Positions 43,303-55,858 of a stretch of 64,000 nt of DNA are shown piece by piece. This DNA is from Cladobotryum mycophilum (taxonomy: Eukaryota; Ascomycota; Sordariomycetes; Hypocreales; Hypocreaceae). The notes under the pieces are model-generated. The model did not search any database and was not told the origin of the DNA. It saw nothing but the letters and a program-made list of their open reading frames with translations. Position numbers and translations under genes: made by a program. How positions within the stretch are numbered: position 1 is the stretch's first letter; the number at the start of each line of letters is the position of its first letter. The stretch lies in assembly GCA_036429605.1 (NCBI GenBank), contig CM071589.1, positions 5,022,001 to 5,086,000 on the forward strand. Direction: 5' to 3'.

Positions 43303-46300
43303 GAGAGCGAAACCAAGCGCTTGCTGGGCATGCAATGGTGAGGGTATGGCAAAGGCAAAAGCGAAGGAAAAGCAAAGCAAAGCAATCAATGATGCATCCA
43401 ATGTTCCTTGGTCAATCTCCCTGGGCAAGGCTTGACCCCTACTAACCACCTCAGTACTAGGAAATCTCTCACTTGTAGAAGCCAACAACAGCCTCAAAGA
43501 GCCCTTCACGACCCTTCCATTTCGTTTACATAGAGCAAAGGCAGGTGCTAAGCTTCCCGCTAATGTACGCGGTTGGTTTAGGATGTGAAGCTGCAGATGC
43601 TCGACGCCGCAACGCCTCCCCATCTTTGTCTCCATGACTCCTCCTCCTCCTCTTCCTCCCCTTCCTCCTGCTGCTCTGTTGACTCCTCATGCCCTCATGC
43701 CATTTCGCATCCTCATCCATGGAGGCGTCTCTCGCGCCACTTGCTTGTTCCAGCAGGTCGAGAACAGACGAAAGCCAGGCTGGCATGGTCATCATTGGTC
43801 AGTCGGAGCATCATCATTAGGAATACAACCGAGTTGCAGGCCACGAGAAAATGTGTGTAGGGCATGTAAAGTATGGATGTAGACCTTGCTTGTAATTTTT
43901 CATCAACGACATCTGATTGGAAGAAAAAACGAGTAGAGAGCTCCAGTTTCTGCAGCAAGACTCCTCACTTTTTTCTTTTCACCGGGGTCTCTGTGTGTGT
44001 GCGCGTATCTGCTTTCTTCTTCTCTTTGACCACTTGGAGTGAGCTCTGAGAATGGAAACTCAAGCAGCCCATCTCGAAATGAAAGGAACGCAAGACGGGG
44101 TACTCCGCTACAGAGTACAACAAGGTCCCTCCCTCACTCACTCACTCAGAAAGTTGCGCCCTCCCCCCCGGTAACCCTTCACCAAGTTCGCACTAGTACC
44201 CTCCCAGGCATTGGCCCGTCCGCCTCCATGCTTGCTCTCCGGCCAGCGGCCCTCTTTATCTTTGAGCCGCAAATTTCATCAACTGCGGGAGCACGGGCAA
44301 GCTCGTGGGCGGCGGCGGCTGGGCTGGGACAAGGCCGTTTGGCGCGGGGAAGAGGCGGCGGCGTCGCGAGGCTACCTATAGGCGAAAATGAGGGACGGGG
44401 GGAGGGGAGGGGAGTGATGGAGGAGCAGGAAGAAAAAAGAAGCTTGATGAGAGAGGAGCTTTGGAGGAGGAGGCGTTAGAGCGCCAGGTCGAGGTCCCCC
44501 TTCTTTCCCTTTCTCCCCCAATGGTGCCAATGGTGCAAGTGCGGTCTCCTCTTTGTTGGTCCTGCAATATTTTTGCACCACCCGGACGCAGCGGGTACCA
44601 AGGGTAAGGGTAGGTAAGGTACGAACAGAAGGTACGGGAACGAGGTCGGCCCTAAGTGAGTGGGAGTGTCGATAATAGGTCGCTTCTTGTCCCGCCCCCC
44701 TTGTAGCTTCTCGTTGAGCTCTCTGCACCATTTGGACCTCTCATGGGCCTCACTTCTCCGGCTCTGCTTGATTGCCTCCTCAAGCCCCCTCTTTCTCCCT
44801 CTCTCCCTCTCTCCCTCTCTCCCCCTCTCCTAAGCCCTTACACCCTCCATTCCCCGTCCGCCCAAGCCGCTTGGCCGCCTCTCACATTTCAATTCCCTGA
44901 TGGAGGGGGAGGCATGGGGGAAGCATGGGGGAGGCATGGGATGTAGCCAGTGAGGACGGGGGTGTGAGTGGGTATCTCCAACAATCAGTGGCATACATTT
45001 CAATGCTGCTACTGCTGCTCGCATGCATCCATGCATGCACACGAAGAAAATCAAGGCCAAGTCGGTCCATGCCTTGCTGCACACACACACATACACACAC
45101 ACACGCTCACTCGCTCACGCACGCAATGCTCCATACTTCTTCGCTGGCACATTCGTCCCTGTCTTTATCCCGTCGTATATTCCCCATCCTACCCATGTAG
45201 CTCTGCGCATTCCATTGCCCATGGCAAACGCGAACAGACGGACAGACGGACAGACAGACAGGCAGGCCCAACGAACAAGTCTTCTTTTCTTCTCTTGAGC
45301 CTTTTCAACCTTGCTCACTTTTTTTTTACTCACACCCCCTGCAAATATGGCGGCAGACGGAGCCCACAATTGCGTTACAGCAATGACCTTTGACCAGGGC
45401 CTTCAAACAGCTACAAGTTGCAAGCTCCCACTGGTAATCACAGGCCCGCCCATCGAAACATGGAGGCCATGCCTAATGAGCCCTGTGGCCCTGGGGCTTT
45501 CCCACTTCCGACATGGCGGCAGCTTGCGTCCGCGTGGCCGGCGGCCATCCGAAGAAATGGCACAACAAGCCATGTGGTCGGATCTTGCCTTAATACAACG
45601 TGCGCATACATACCCTTTCCATTGTGGCTGGGAAAAAGCAAACCAGAGGGACCAATCTCCAAGACTCTATAGGACGTGACGGATGGATAAGTTAGTACTG
45701 CAACGGTCTGTCTGTAGGTACGGAGTAGTAGTTTGATGGTGGTGGACGGACGGAGGTAGGCAAGCAGGCAGGCAGGCAGGCAAGCAAGCAAGCCAGCACG
45801 CCAGCAAGCAAGGTACCCTTCCTGCAACGACCGTTTGTTGCGCTTCGTTTTGCCGCGTCGTCGCGTCGGACACGTGCATACACACACGCACACACGCACA
45901 TACGCACATACATACACACCATGAAGCGATAACATTCAACCAGGGCTTTCTGCGGCGCTGGCACGGCGACAAAAAAGAAGTATGCCCTCCCCCATCCACC
46001 CAAGTAGGGAGTACATTGGCTGCTGCATATGTACAGATACAGACGCAGTCACAGACCTACATACGTACCATCTATCGTGTGAGGGTACCTTCGTAATGGA
46101 TGTGCTGCAGCTTCTTTCTTTCTTACAGGGGGTCTCAACAACGGTCCGACAGATTCGCGAGGCTTGTTTCTAAGCCTGCAGCTGCTGGAGAAGTGAATGG
46201 CGAAAGGGTCATTGGATGGCAACCTCAAATCCGCCGCCCCACGTGGCCGCCCTACGATAATCATCCATCCAATCCGTTCTTTACTGTACCATCTACGCCT

Positions 46301-48626
46301 ACTAACGCCTACTACGCCCATGACAACGGCCCCATTCCAGGATTTCATTCTTTGACAATCAATCCTACTCCGGTTTTGGATTCAAACTCTAGACTTTAGC
46401 TTCACTGGCGGCGGGATGCCTCCATGATTATTTTTGACAACCCTGCATTCCTTGAAACGGCTGCACGTTTTGTTCAAAACGGAGTGGATTGCTTTTCTTT
46501 GCAACCGTCTCCTTCGGTATGGAGCAGCACAGCAAGCAGCAAGCAACTGAATTGATTACATGTCACTATTATGCTGGTACTGGTAGTACCCATCATTCCC
46601 TTTTTTGCCTACCTAAAATACCTTAGCTACCAGGTATACTAAGCCTGTACGACGCCGCCTCCCTCCCTTTTTTCTCATTCTCATATCCCGTATCTAAGTC
46701 CAAGGGGAAATGAAGGACCACCAACAAAGCCATTCTTTCACACGACACACTGGCAGCTTTCTGCTATGACCCACCCTGTCGAGAAAACGGGTAGTTTGGT
46801 CTGTGTTTGTGCTCTTGCTCTTGAAAAGAAAGGAAAATAAATCTCAGCCAACAGCGGGTCTGACGACGCCAATTACCGAATACCGACAACGACGACATTC
46901 GTCTCGATTCTAGTTCGCAGAGCACCCCTGAAGGACTAGGACCATGGTTTTGTCCGGCGACCCCCGGCCTATGATGAAACAACCTGGCTTGTCGCCCCTT
47001 GTGAGGTGAGGTCAATCTTGTTGGAAAACAGGATACACACTTTTTTGCTCATGCATCTTGAATTTGCTTGAGCAATCGTTTGCCACTCTGCTTCCTCCTT
47101 CTGCCTTGAACTGCACAACACACACATACACACACACACACACGCACCCACACCCACAAACGGGTAATATGGTTGAGCCTTTGGGCAAGGCATAGTTCGT
47201 TGTTGGTCTGGCCCCACCAAGGCTGGCCTGGGTTGCACCGTCGCACGTCTTTCCCTTCAAGCTACATGTCGTTGAGGCCCAAGCATGTCCATAGCTGGAG
47301 CTGTTGCAGCATTTCTGGGATGTGCTTCCAATCATCTATCAACCTGTGCAACCCGTTGCTGCAGCTATAAGCTTGCATGATATGCTGGTTCTCTTTTTCA
47401 AAGTGGTTTCTCACTTTAAGCCCATCAGCATTAACCTCTCTTCCTGCTGCCGTGATGTCAAGGTGGGTGTATCAACAAGTACACGCTCTGGCAAGATATT
47501 ACTATCATTAGAAAGCCACTGGCGTTCTCCATGATTTCCCTGCCTCACTATGGCCTAGCAAGACCAATAACCCCCGGCCGCAAGTGCCGTTCCGTGTGCT
47601 TCTTTGAGAACTAATGGGGGCATATGCCATAGCACGATTCTTGAAAGCCAGCCAGCCAGCAAGCCAGCCTAAATTGCACCACATGCGGGATGTGGTGTGT
47701 GGAGACTTAGTATGCATCAAGGACTTTCTCCCGCAAGCGCCGTCCAAAGCCATGCTTCTTTGTTCTCAATGTCCCCCCCGTTAATCTTTTTGTGTCATAT
47801 GCATGAAGAAAAGTTACCGGACATATATTCTCCCTCCAGTCTCAGCGCGGGGAGGGATTGCGGCCCAGGTCATCACATTCAGTCGACTCTCTCAACTTAC
47901 ACAAGAAGAGGAGTATTTGATTGATCATAGAAAAGAAAGACTGGACCCTCTTACCCACTTGTGACTATTACCTGCATTCAAATGTGGCTTTCTTCTGCCC
48001 CCGCCCACACCTTCTACAGCCCTGCAACTTCTTTGTCGTCCTCTGGGTTGCCGCTGACGACCCCCTGTCCCTGGATGGCAGCCCCATGTTCTCACCGATA
48101 TGCACGCCCCCGGGTGTCGACCTTTTTTCCTTTTGTTTCTTAACCCCCTCAAAGGCCGTGGCATGCCCTCAACAAGCATGCTCCTCTCTGTAGCCCGTGG
48201 ATAGCCCTATTGGTCCACTGCAAGTTATGGGCCTCAGCAACGGTCATGCGTTCATCCGTGGAGTCTACCTAGGGCTAACGTAAAGAGAACCAATGAACAG
48301 CTCACAGTTGGCCCGGCCGAGGTGCCGTCTGGCAATTGTCTCTTGTTCTTCTACTCAAAGTACCAATTCCCTGCCTTTAACAAAGCCCTGTCGTCATGCT
48401 TGTGGCTGGCTAATAAGATCGATGCCATGCTAGCGGGCGCCGAGGACCATCTCAGCTTGTACGCCTATTTTGCTGTTGAAGCAGCGGTCTAGTACATACA
48501 CATGGTGTGCGTGCTTGTGCAGTGTGAGTAACTGAGCGTGGTGCCTAATGGGTCTGGGTTTTGCATGGACAAAGAGAGGGTTATGGGATCACTGCGTCAG
48601 TACCATTGACCACCCCCTCCTGACCG
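43303..48626. other. gene-free region, part 2 of the 9.6 kb non-coding interval
   Basis: I found no exon chain or conserved motif. The DNA is packed with simple sequence: CTCC tracts (43638-43670), CCCTCTCT (44793-44826), CA runs (45079-45106, 45880-45905, 47108-47150), and CAGG/CAAG units (45752-45795). Long frames such as those at 43120-43635 (-) and 44968-45393 (+) come from these repeats. GTACC-type motifs recur (44590-44640, 46600-46650). Confidence 0.5.
45752..45795. repeat. (CAGG/CAAG)n tetranucleotide repeat
   Basis: About ten imperfect units alternating GCAAG and GCAGG. Confidence 0.88.
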
Positions 48627-48650
48627 ACACACACACACACACACACACAC
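48627..48650. repeat. (AC)12 microsatellite
   Basis: Twelve AC units. Confidence 0.93.
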
Positions 48651-48882
48651 CCGCATACACACACTTTCTCAATCATCTGCTAGAAGAGAGGCAGAGGTTT
48701 ATGTTGTCTGCTCATAACTGAATCACGATAAAAAAGTTCAACAATTATATACGCTGCTATCTGTTTATAGTCAGGGCTATTCGTACTTGAAGCGGATATA
48801 AATGGTAAGCATTACTCGACATGGTTACCATTACTATTTATTCTGGAGCCCCATGATAACTGAACTATTTCAGCCGAGAAAA

Positions 48883-49140
48883 CTCGGGAGCAGGGGCATA
48901 TTTACCAGTATACCATTCCTGGAAGCGGTCCTCATTCCCGATCTTGGGGCTACGGATAGCTCCTTGTAGCTCAACGGGCAACTGCAAGGGTAGAGAACGT
49001 CCGTAAGTGCTGGTTCATTACAGTGCGGGCTTTTCTCGAACCACGAAGTGTTGAATGTGCAGAGAGAGTCTCCCACCCTTCCTCCTTCATCAGGTACCAG
49101 GTACGGCGTACACCCCCACAACTTCTTCTCCATCGATATT
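48883..49140 (-). other. possible short coding remnant or small gene, uncertain
   Basis: On the minus strand, a stretch ending at about 48883 reads LPVELQGAIRSPKIGNEDRF, then QEWYTGKYAPAPEFSRLK and a stop. It is preceded by a good-looking acceptor (CTACCCTTGCAG at about 48982-48993). This has protein-like composition, unlike its surroundings. I could not build a convincing upstream exon: joining to the GCACT|GTAATG donor about 40 bp upstream keeps a frame open but yields unfamiliar sequence. A different frame over the same DNA is also open. It may be the last exon of a small gene, a decayed copy, or chance. Confidence 0.25.
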
Positions 49141-50071
49141 CGTTCTCTCCCAGTAAAAACCTTTGTTTCTCTACCGTATCCCTCCCGGGCATATCTTTGA
49201 CACCCCTCCTTTATTGACGCTACTCCTTGCGTCCATCAACGTCCAGAGCCTTTAGCTTTGGGAGTAGCAGCCGTGCCGCCAGCATCTGGACGAGCCGGCA
49301 TCTCGTGAAAGGCAAATATCCTAGCTGATTCGAGGACCATCGGTTTTGCCCCAAGTCGATCAACAACCCCCCCCCCCCCTCCCCACTGCAGCGCGTGGTA
49401 TGCCGTCCTCACATTCATGTCACCATATATCCCCAATCCCACCTCGTGGAACCCGGAACTAATCCATATACCACCCTTCAACTCAGTCTTACGACCCAAA
49501 CTTGGACCGCCACCCATGCCCTAACTTTGCCTGGGCAAGGGTCAATCACTGGCTCTTCTTTTTGCTGCGTCGGCGGCTAACCACTTCGTCCTTGGACAGA
49601 CTGGTCAAGGGAGACATCCGCAGTGCTTGCATCCCACAGGAGACCTAAAAAGCAGTACTTGGCAGTGGTGGTGAAGAATCCCGCGCCCCCTCAACCCAAG
49701 CCAGATTGATCCAAGTGGCATTATCCGAGCCGCTACACCTCTGAGAATTTAGCAACTCTTTTTACGGCATTTTATACACTTGTTATCCCTGATCCTTCAT
49801 CATATTTCGGTCACGAAAGATACTCAAACTTAGCAGAATCATCATCGTTTGTTGTAGAAAACCCATCGACTGTCAGCATCAGTGGCGATCTACTACCCTC
49901 TACACGGGGCTTTGTCGACAACTTGTTGTCCTAGACACCCAAAATCCATCACTAGCTACTCTTAGGTAGTTGATGGCAGCAGCGTCCTGATCTTGTTCGA
50001 AGAAAAGAAAAGAGAGCGTACGTGACCTGCTGGTAACCCCCTTTCGATTAAACATAGCAATATCCTTCCAA
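49141..50071. other. upstream region of the homeodomain gene
   Basis: No supported gene. It has a 13-C run at 49367-49379 and, nearer the gene, mixed sequence that is probably promoter and leader. Confidence 0.5.
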
Positions 50072-52334
50072 ATGCTTGCTACTCGGCCCTACGACTCCGA
50101 GCATAGCCACTGGCCCTTTGGCAAACAGTTCCCCTCTCCGCGCAAATCGTCGGCAAGTCCACGCATGTCAGACAACTACGACAACTCGTTGCCAACGCAG
50201 CCTGACTGGCAAGGACAATATCCATATCTCCCACCAACTGGGGCAGCTGGCTATCCTCAACCTTCGGAATCGGCCCATGGTACCGCTGGGACGGCACATC
50301 CGAACCCAGGGGCAGACAGCGAGAACACTCGACTGGAGACCCATGATGAAAGGCATGTGGTGTTGCCATCTATCCTGAACCACGATTTGAGTCGTCCAGA
50401 GGCGCAAGAAGCAAACCCTTCATCATCACAAAACCCTGAATCGTCCGAGAATAAGGGGGATTTGTACGTCACGAAGACGGCTAGCCTAACTTTGAGCGAG
50501 GCACCAGCCCCGGCAGAAGCTGCCAGCATGCCATCTTCGTCCAGCCAGCCTAACTCGATCTCGTCTCTGGTACAGAGCTCGAACGATCAGTCCAGGGGAT
50601 ATCCCCCGGAGGATCAGGCCACTGCTGCTTCAAAGGACGACGCAGATACTGTGGAGGACGAGGAGATGATCGAAGCAGATCCCGAGCCCGAGCAACAACA
50701 CCTGACCACTGCAGAACGAGTAGCTGCACGCCGCAAGATGAAACGCTTCAGGTAAAGCATACAGACACGTTTGATTCCTCGAAACAGCAAAAGCTGACAA
50801 ATTTGCAGGCTTACCCACCAGCAAACACGCTTCTTGACAAGCGAGTTTGCAAAGCAACCTCATCCTGATGCCGCCCACAGAGAGCGTTTGTCGAGGGAAA
50901 TCCCGGGACTGAGCCCTAGGCAAGTTCAAGTCTGGTTCCAGAACAGGTAAGCAAGCAAAAAAGTTTGGAGAGTTGGGAGTCAGGGGCTAACAAAGAATGC
51001 AGACGTGCCAAGATCAAGAGGCTCAATGCGGATGATCGTGATCGTATGATCAAAATGAGAGCTGTTCCGGACGATTTCGATAACGTGCAGGCTCTGCACT
51101 CGCCCTACGGTGCAGTTCATGCCATGGGCATGCCCTTGGCCCCGCCCGTGGACTTTGCGAACCCCCCATTCCCAAACATGATGAGACCCATCATGGTAGA
51201 CGTTCGACGCCCAGATGGAGGCGATCAGATGTCTCCGACAGGTCTCGCGCCTTCTTTTGGAAGCCTCGGATTCAATCCTCCGGGGGGCTCAACGGTGGAG
51301 TTCTTTCACCTCTGTCGAACACCTCAAACGATCGATACACCCACACGGGCCATTCCTCGACAACCCTCCCTGGAGTCCATGGACATTTGGATAATTCGAT
51401 GCAGGGCCATCGTCCTGGAATGCGTTCTCTTCAGCCATTTCACATGCGAGAACCCATGTCTCGACCAAGATCTGAGTCTCTGCAGTCGCCGCTACGACCA
51501 GGCATGCCTTGGAAGGCCGAATCATCGATTGATTATTACATGTATCAAGGACTGAACACCAGCCAACCCATGTCCGATCGCCCCCCACTTGTCTACCAGC
51601 CTGGTCCATTAGGTCAAGCGACGTCCAGTGGAATAGGAGGCCTTGACCGTAGCTCCTATTCCAGTAAGCCTACCTTTGCTCGTGAAAATTAGGAAGTGAC
51701 TTTGGCTGATGGAAACGCGATTGCAGGCAACAACACTACACAGCCATCTCCAGGACTAAACTATTCGACCTTCCAAAACTCAGCACAAAACGGATCTCGT
51801 CTTCGAGCGGCCTCGGCCTCATCCTTACCACTTGGCCTGGACCAGTATCGAGACATGGGCTCAGGGATCCAATCTCCCAACCAAACAAACAACAGTCGTC
51901 CCCCGAACTCTTCATCGCATTATCCGGGCTCTTCGACCTATACGTCAAGCTATACCCCTGCACCATTGGCAGCACCACCCTTGGATAACTCACAGGCAAG
52001 AGCACCGAGTACGCCATCAACTGGGCGAGAATATCCTGATACGCAAATGAATGGCCAGACAGGCTCGGGCAACGAGTTTCCGCAATCAATGCAGACAGAC
52101 ACACGAACAGAAGTCAGAGATATGTTCCCCAACGGATCGATGGACTACAACAACCACAACAACAACCACAACAACAACCACAACCACAACCACAACCAAG
52201 AACGTAATGACAACTACGGAGAGGACTTGGGTCCCGGCTCCTTTAAGCGTGAGCGAAGTTATACTCTTTCGGGAGGTACCTCGGCACCGGCTAGTGACTT
52301 GAGGCCGCCATCACAGAACAACACGGCTTCATAA
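50072..52334 (+). CDS. homeodomain transcription factor (HTF1/HOX2-like), with one apparent frameshift
   Basis: Exons 50072-50751, 50809-50946, 51003-51663 and 51727-52334; introns are 57, 56 and 63 bp. The homeodomain spans the first two introns: RRKMKRFR, then LTHQQTRFLTSEFAKQPHPD, then LSPRQVQVWFQNRRAKIKRL. Helix 3 has the invariant WFQNR. The rest is disordered, with Ser/Pro/Gln-rich flanks and an Asn/His tract (DYNNHNNNHNNNHNHNHN) near the C-terminus. Exon 3 changes frame at the G6 run 51282-51287. Upstream the frame reads SPTGLAPSFGSLGFNPPGG and downstream NGGVLSPLSNTSNDRYTH, and one extra G would join them. Corrected length would be 695 residues. The homeodomain resembles the fungal conidiation factor Htf1/Hox2, which controls phialide and conidium formation; that identity is from memory and moderate. 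The long upstream non-coding DNA fits a developmental regulator. Confidence 0.88.
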
Positions 52335-54069
52335 ATACGGGCTCCAGATGGAGAATAACAAAATGAACTTTTACGGAAACAGACTTGAGGCATCAGCAGC
52401 GCGTCATTTCATGGTCACAACATCTAGTCGGCTTGATCTCGACTTGAAAGAAACACATGAATCTATACATACATGAGGGAGACGGATGCGATCTTTTTTT
52501 CCTTTGTAGAAAGAGAGAAGTCAAGTTGTTGGCTATTTTGGCTGGGTATACGAGGATATTTGCTTGTCGAGGCTAGGAACTCCGGACTGGGGCTGTTTGT
52601 TCTTTACCAACGCAGCCTTTCTTAATGGAACATGGCAACAAGGGGGGTGGGGGGTTCTCTATTGGAACGGTATAGGCAAGCCCAGGTAGGCTTTAAGGCC
52701 AACGAGAAAAATGGTGGAAGAGAGATGCGATATTGTGAAGATACCAAACATGAACAGTCTACATGCTGCCAAGCAGTGCTTGCGCAATGACAACAGGGAG
52801 AAGGGGGTTTGTGTGGGCTTTTTTGATACCTTTCAGAGCGAACGGGGGGATGCTTTGCGAATCCAGGGCGGCAAGGTGCGTACACGATGTGTAGGTGGAT
52901 GGAGGGGGAGTTGGAAAGGGAGGTTTTCTCTTTTTTTTTTTTTTTTGTTCCTGGAGTTGGGTTGACTTTGCTCTACTGTTTCCCCTTCTTCTTCAACTTA
53001 TTTCTTTGTATATAGATTGCAAGGCACAGCAAGCGTTGCCTCCTCTTTTTTCTCCTTCTTCTTCTTTTTCTTCTTCACTCTCGAAGCGAATCTTTGAGAT
53101 CATACCCTTTTAGGGAATGCCCTTGTGGGCTTCTCCTCATTTTTTGTTGTTTCCTTTCCAGTTGTATATATATACCTACCAGACTCCGGCTGGTATAACG
53201 GCCGCCACCAAAAAATTTCAAAAAATTTCTTTTGTCAAATAATGATTTCTTTTACGTGGATTTTGTTATAGGAAAGCATAACTAAGAATGATGTCTTTTG
53301 TCTACTTGAGAGTGAACCGAGAAAAGGGTTGATGGATGAACCTAGAGGGGAAAAAGGAGACAGTATCAGCACCAAATTAACGAGGGAATAGTAATTGTAT
53401 GCAATTGGTACGAGGTTTTAGCCAGTCCACATTGTCAGTTCATGCCAAAGTTGTCCTCCCACAGGTCAAGTGGTTAGCGACCAATAATTACTACGTGAAT
53501 AGTCATCATTGCCCGTAAACTACAAACATGACCGATAGGTTTACCAGATGTATAGTGTCATCATTCAAGTGGGCGACAGCGATAAAAAAAAGGGGGGAGG
53601 GGAGATGCAATGATTCAGGGATGAAGGGGGAACAGAGAGAGAGAGAGAGAAGAGAGGAGAGAAGAGAGGGGGGCAACGTTGCAATGGCTGCCGTTGATTT
53701 GCGGAGAAACTTACTTTCGATAGTTGTTTGTGTAAGCGCGCAAGGAGCTTCCTGAATCGTAACACGTAACATACGCGACCAAGGGGGAGAAAATATGCAG
53801 ACTGGGATCAAAGGTCTAGGAAAAGACTAGAGTGATATATATCCCAGGCACACAGAGAGGCGAGGCGAGGCGAGAGATCAGAATATGGAGAACAACAGCG
53901 CTTCACTGAGTCTTCTTTGTTTTTCTACTAGGTGGATGTGAAATCTCCATCATCCCCCCTCCCCATCCCCCCTATGCATGCAAAGAAAGAATGCATAAAA
54001 ATCATGCACGGCATGCATGAATGAATAAAATGTCACTTGCATCAGGTCATCACCGCATCATGGTAGCCG

Positions 54070-54086
54070 CACGAGGGGCCCTCGTG
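54070..54086. repeat. 17-bp palindrome (8-bp arms)
   Basis: CACGAGGG and CCCTCGTG flank a single G. Confidence 0.8.
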
Positions 54087-55752
54087 ATGATGGTTTTAGG
54101 CAAGGTTGAATAAAAAAACACTTTTCTTCTCGACCAGAGCATCGAAAAAACGTCAAAACAGCCATCGAAGAGTAAAAAAACAAAGAGCTGGCGACGTTAT
54201 AAGTTTGAATCGATTGCTGGTCTTGGTTGAAGAAAAGAAAGAAAAGAGAGAAGAAGAAAGAGGACAGGAAGGAAGAGATATATTATTTTTTTTCCCATCG
54301 GGTTGGGTTTGGCGCCATGATTTTCCCGCCCCGCAGGTCATGTGATTATGCAGTGGCTGGGTGATGAGTGGGGCGCGGAGGAGGAGGAGAAAGGAATAGA
54401 CTTGGAGGTTAGTAGAGGTACCTACTGGAGAGTAACCAGTGAACCCACCACCACAAGCGTGTCATCGGCTCCCTCTCTACATTCCTTATTTTGAATTACT
54501 GTTTGAATTGATCCTCCTTGTCTCTTTGTCTATCTCTTCTCTCATTTGCTTTTCTCGCCCTCAATTCCTATTAAGAAAGAAGAAAGAAAAAAACCCACAG
54601 CCCAGGCAGGAAGAAAGAAAAAGCGATACTCGTTGTATTATCGCACCCCTCCCTCTAATACAATTTTTTGACTGGCTGCAGTGACTTGTGGCTGGTGGAA
54701 GATTTCAGGGTCCCCATGCGCCTGTGATTGTGATTGAGGCTCCTTTCGTCAGCGAAAGACAGGATCTTCAAAAAGCCCTCGAGTTTTTTTCTTCAGCTTC
54801 ATGGTTACATAAGCAAAGGCGGCTTTCTCCAGAAAGGGCGAGGAAACAAGTGGAGGTGGGGGTAAACAGAGAACAGGGCCCTTTCTCTTTCTCTCTTTGT
54901 CTTTTCTGTGTCCTTTGACGGCCAACGTGGAACAGAACTCAACAAAACGAAACAAAAAGGTACGTACCTTTTTATTTCCCTTTCCTTTCAGCCTGCCATG
55001 CCTGCCTCGCCTTGGCCTGCCCCGGCCGGCTTGCCCGTCTGCGCTTCCGGACCAAGAGCCCAGCGTGCAACTCCAGCGCACTGTAGTGAGCACAGGCGGT
55101 AACTACGCTAAGCTGCGGTGGGTTGGTGCCCTGGACAGTTGATCCATCCTCCGCTGGAGCAAACTGGGCATTACTGGCAGGCTGCCTTGCCCGCCGCCCT
55201 TCGCTCTTTGGCCCTTTGGCGCTTCTTTCCCGGGAAATTGCCTCGTCTTTCAGGCTCTGAGATCCCTTTCGCCTCTCTTCTCTCTCTCGCTCCAGTCAAC
55301 TCCACCTCCAGATCCATCCCATCGCCTTCTGCCTCTCACGCACTCACTCGCTCGCTCGCTCACTCACTCACCACAACCACCACCACCACCACAGGTCACG
55401 GCCAAATCGTTTTCCCAACGTCCCACGAGCCGGCCCATCCGTCTCCTCAACGAATCGGCTTCTTCTCCGCAGAAACGAATCTTGGGAGGGCTTTTTTCTC
55501 TAACGACGACGAGACCGACGACGCTTTTGCATTTTTTTCCCCCATTCCGTCGACGCCCGCGCACGAAGCGACGCTTGTTTATCCAATCAATCCCCCTACC
55601 CGAGGAAAGAGAGAAGAAGAAAACCACCTTCTGGCGCCGCCGCCTTTTCAACTCTCGAGGTCTACGGATTGATTCACTGTCCATCGAAGACCCAAACACA
55701 CACCCCTTCAACACATCGCAGTAGAAGAAAAAGGCGAAAAAATCATACTTGC

Positions 55753-55767
55753 ATGACGTCCGGCTGA
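55753..55767 (+). promoter_or_regulatory. upstream ORF in the MED19 leader (Met-Thr-Ser-Gly-stop)
   Basis: A four-codon frame 91 bp before the MED19 start. If the transcript begins upstream of it, it could dampen translation; leader extent is inferred. Confidence 0.4.
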
Positions 55768-55858
55768 TCGACCACCCCAGCGCAGCGACACCTCGGTCGG
55801 CGGCCTGGCGCGACTCGCCAAACAGTCCCTCCCAGAGGAGACGGGTTCAGGTTCCATC

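Larger units (their letters stand above)
52335..55858. other. intergenic region, homeodomain gene / MED19
   Basis: No supported coding region in 3.5 kb. It has poly-T (52929-52946), CTT-rich tracts (53040-53090), GA runs (53634-53665), and CACC/CTCG repeats near 55340-55395. The part from about 54450 on is pyrimidine-rich and is probably promoter and long leader of MED19. Confidence 0.5.

Noticed and set aside
43120..43635. 171-codon minus-strand frame with His/Pro/Ser repeats
   Set aside because: Its body comes from TGGA and AG repeats; neighbouring frames are open as well.
40456..50071. Transposon or secondary-metabolite genes in the large gap
   Set aside because: I found no terminal repeats, transposase, reverse transcriptase or biosynthetic motifs in any frame.
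51196..51263. A 68-bp intron in the homeodomain gene that would avoid the frameshift
   Set aside because: It is in phase (GTAGAC donor, GGAAG acceptor) but would delete SPTGLAPSFGSLGF-like sequence that reads as genuine protein, and the acceptor is poor. Kept only as an alternative.
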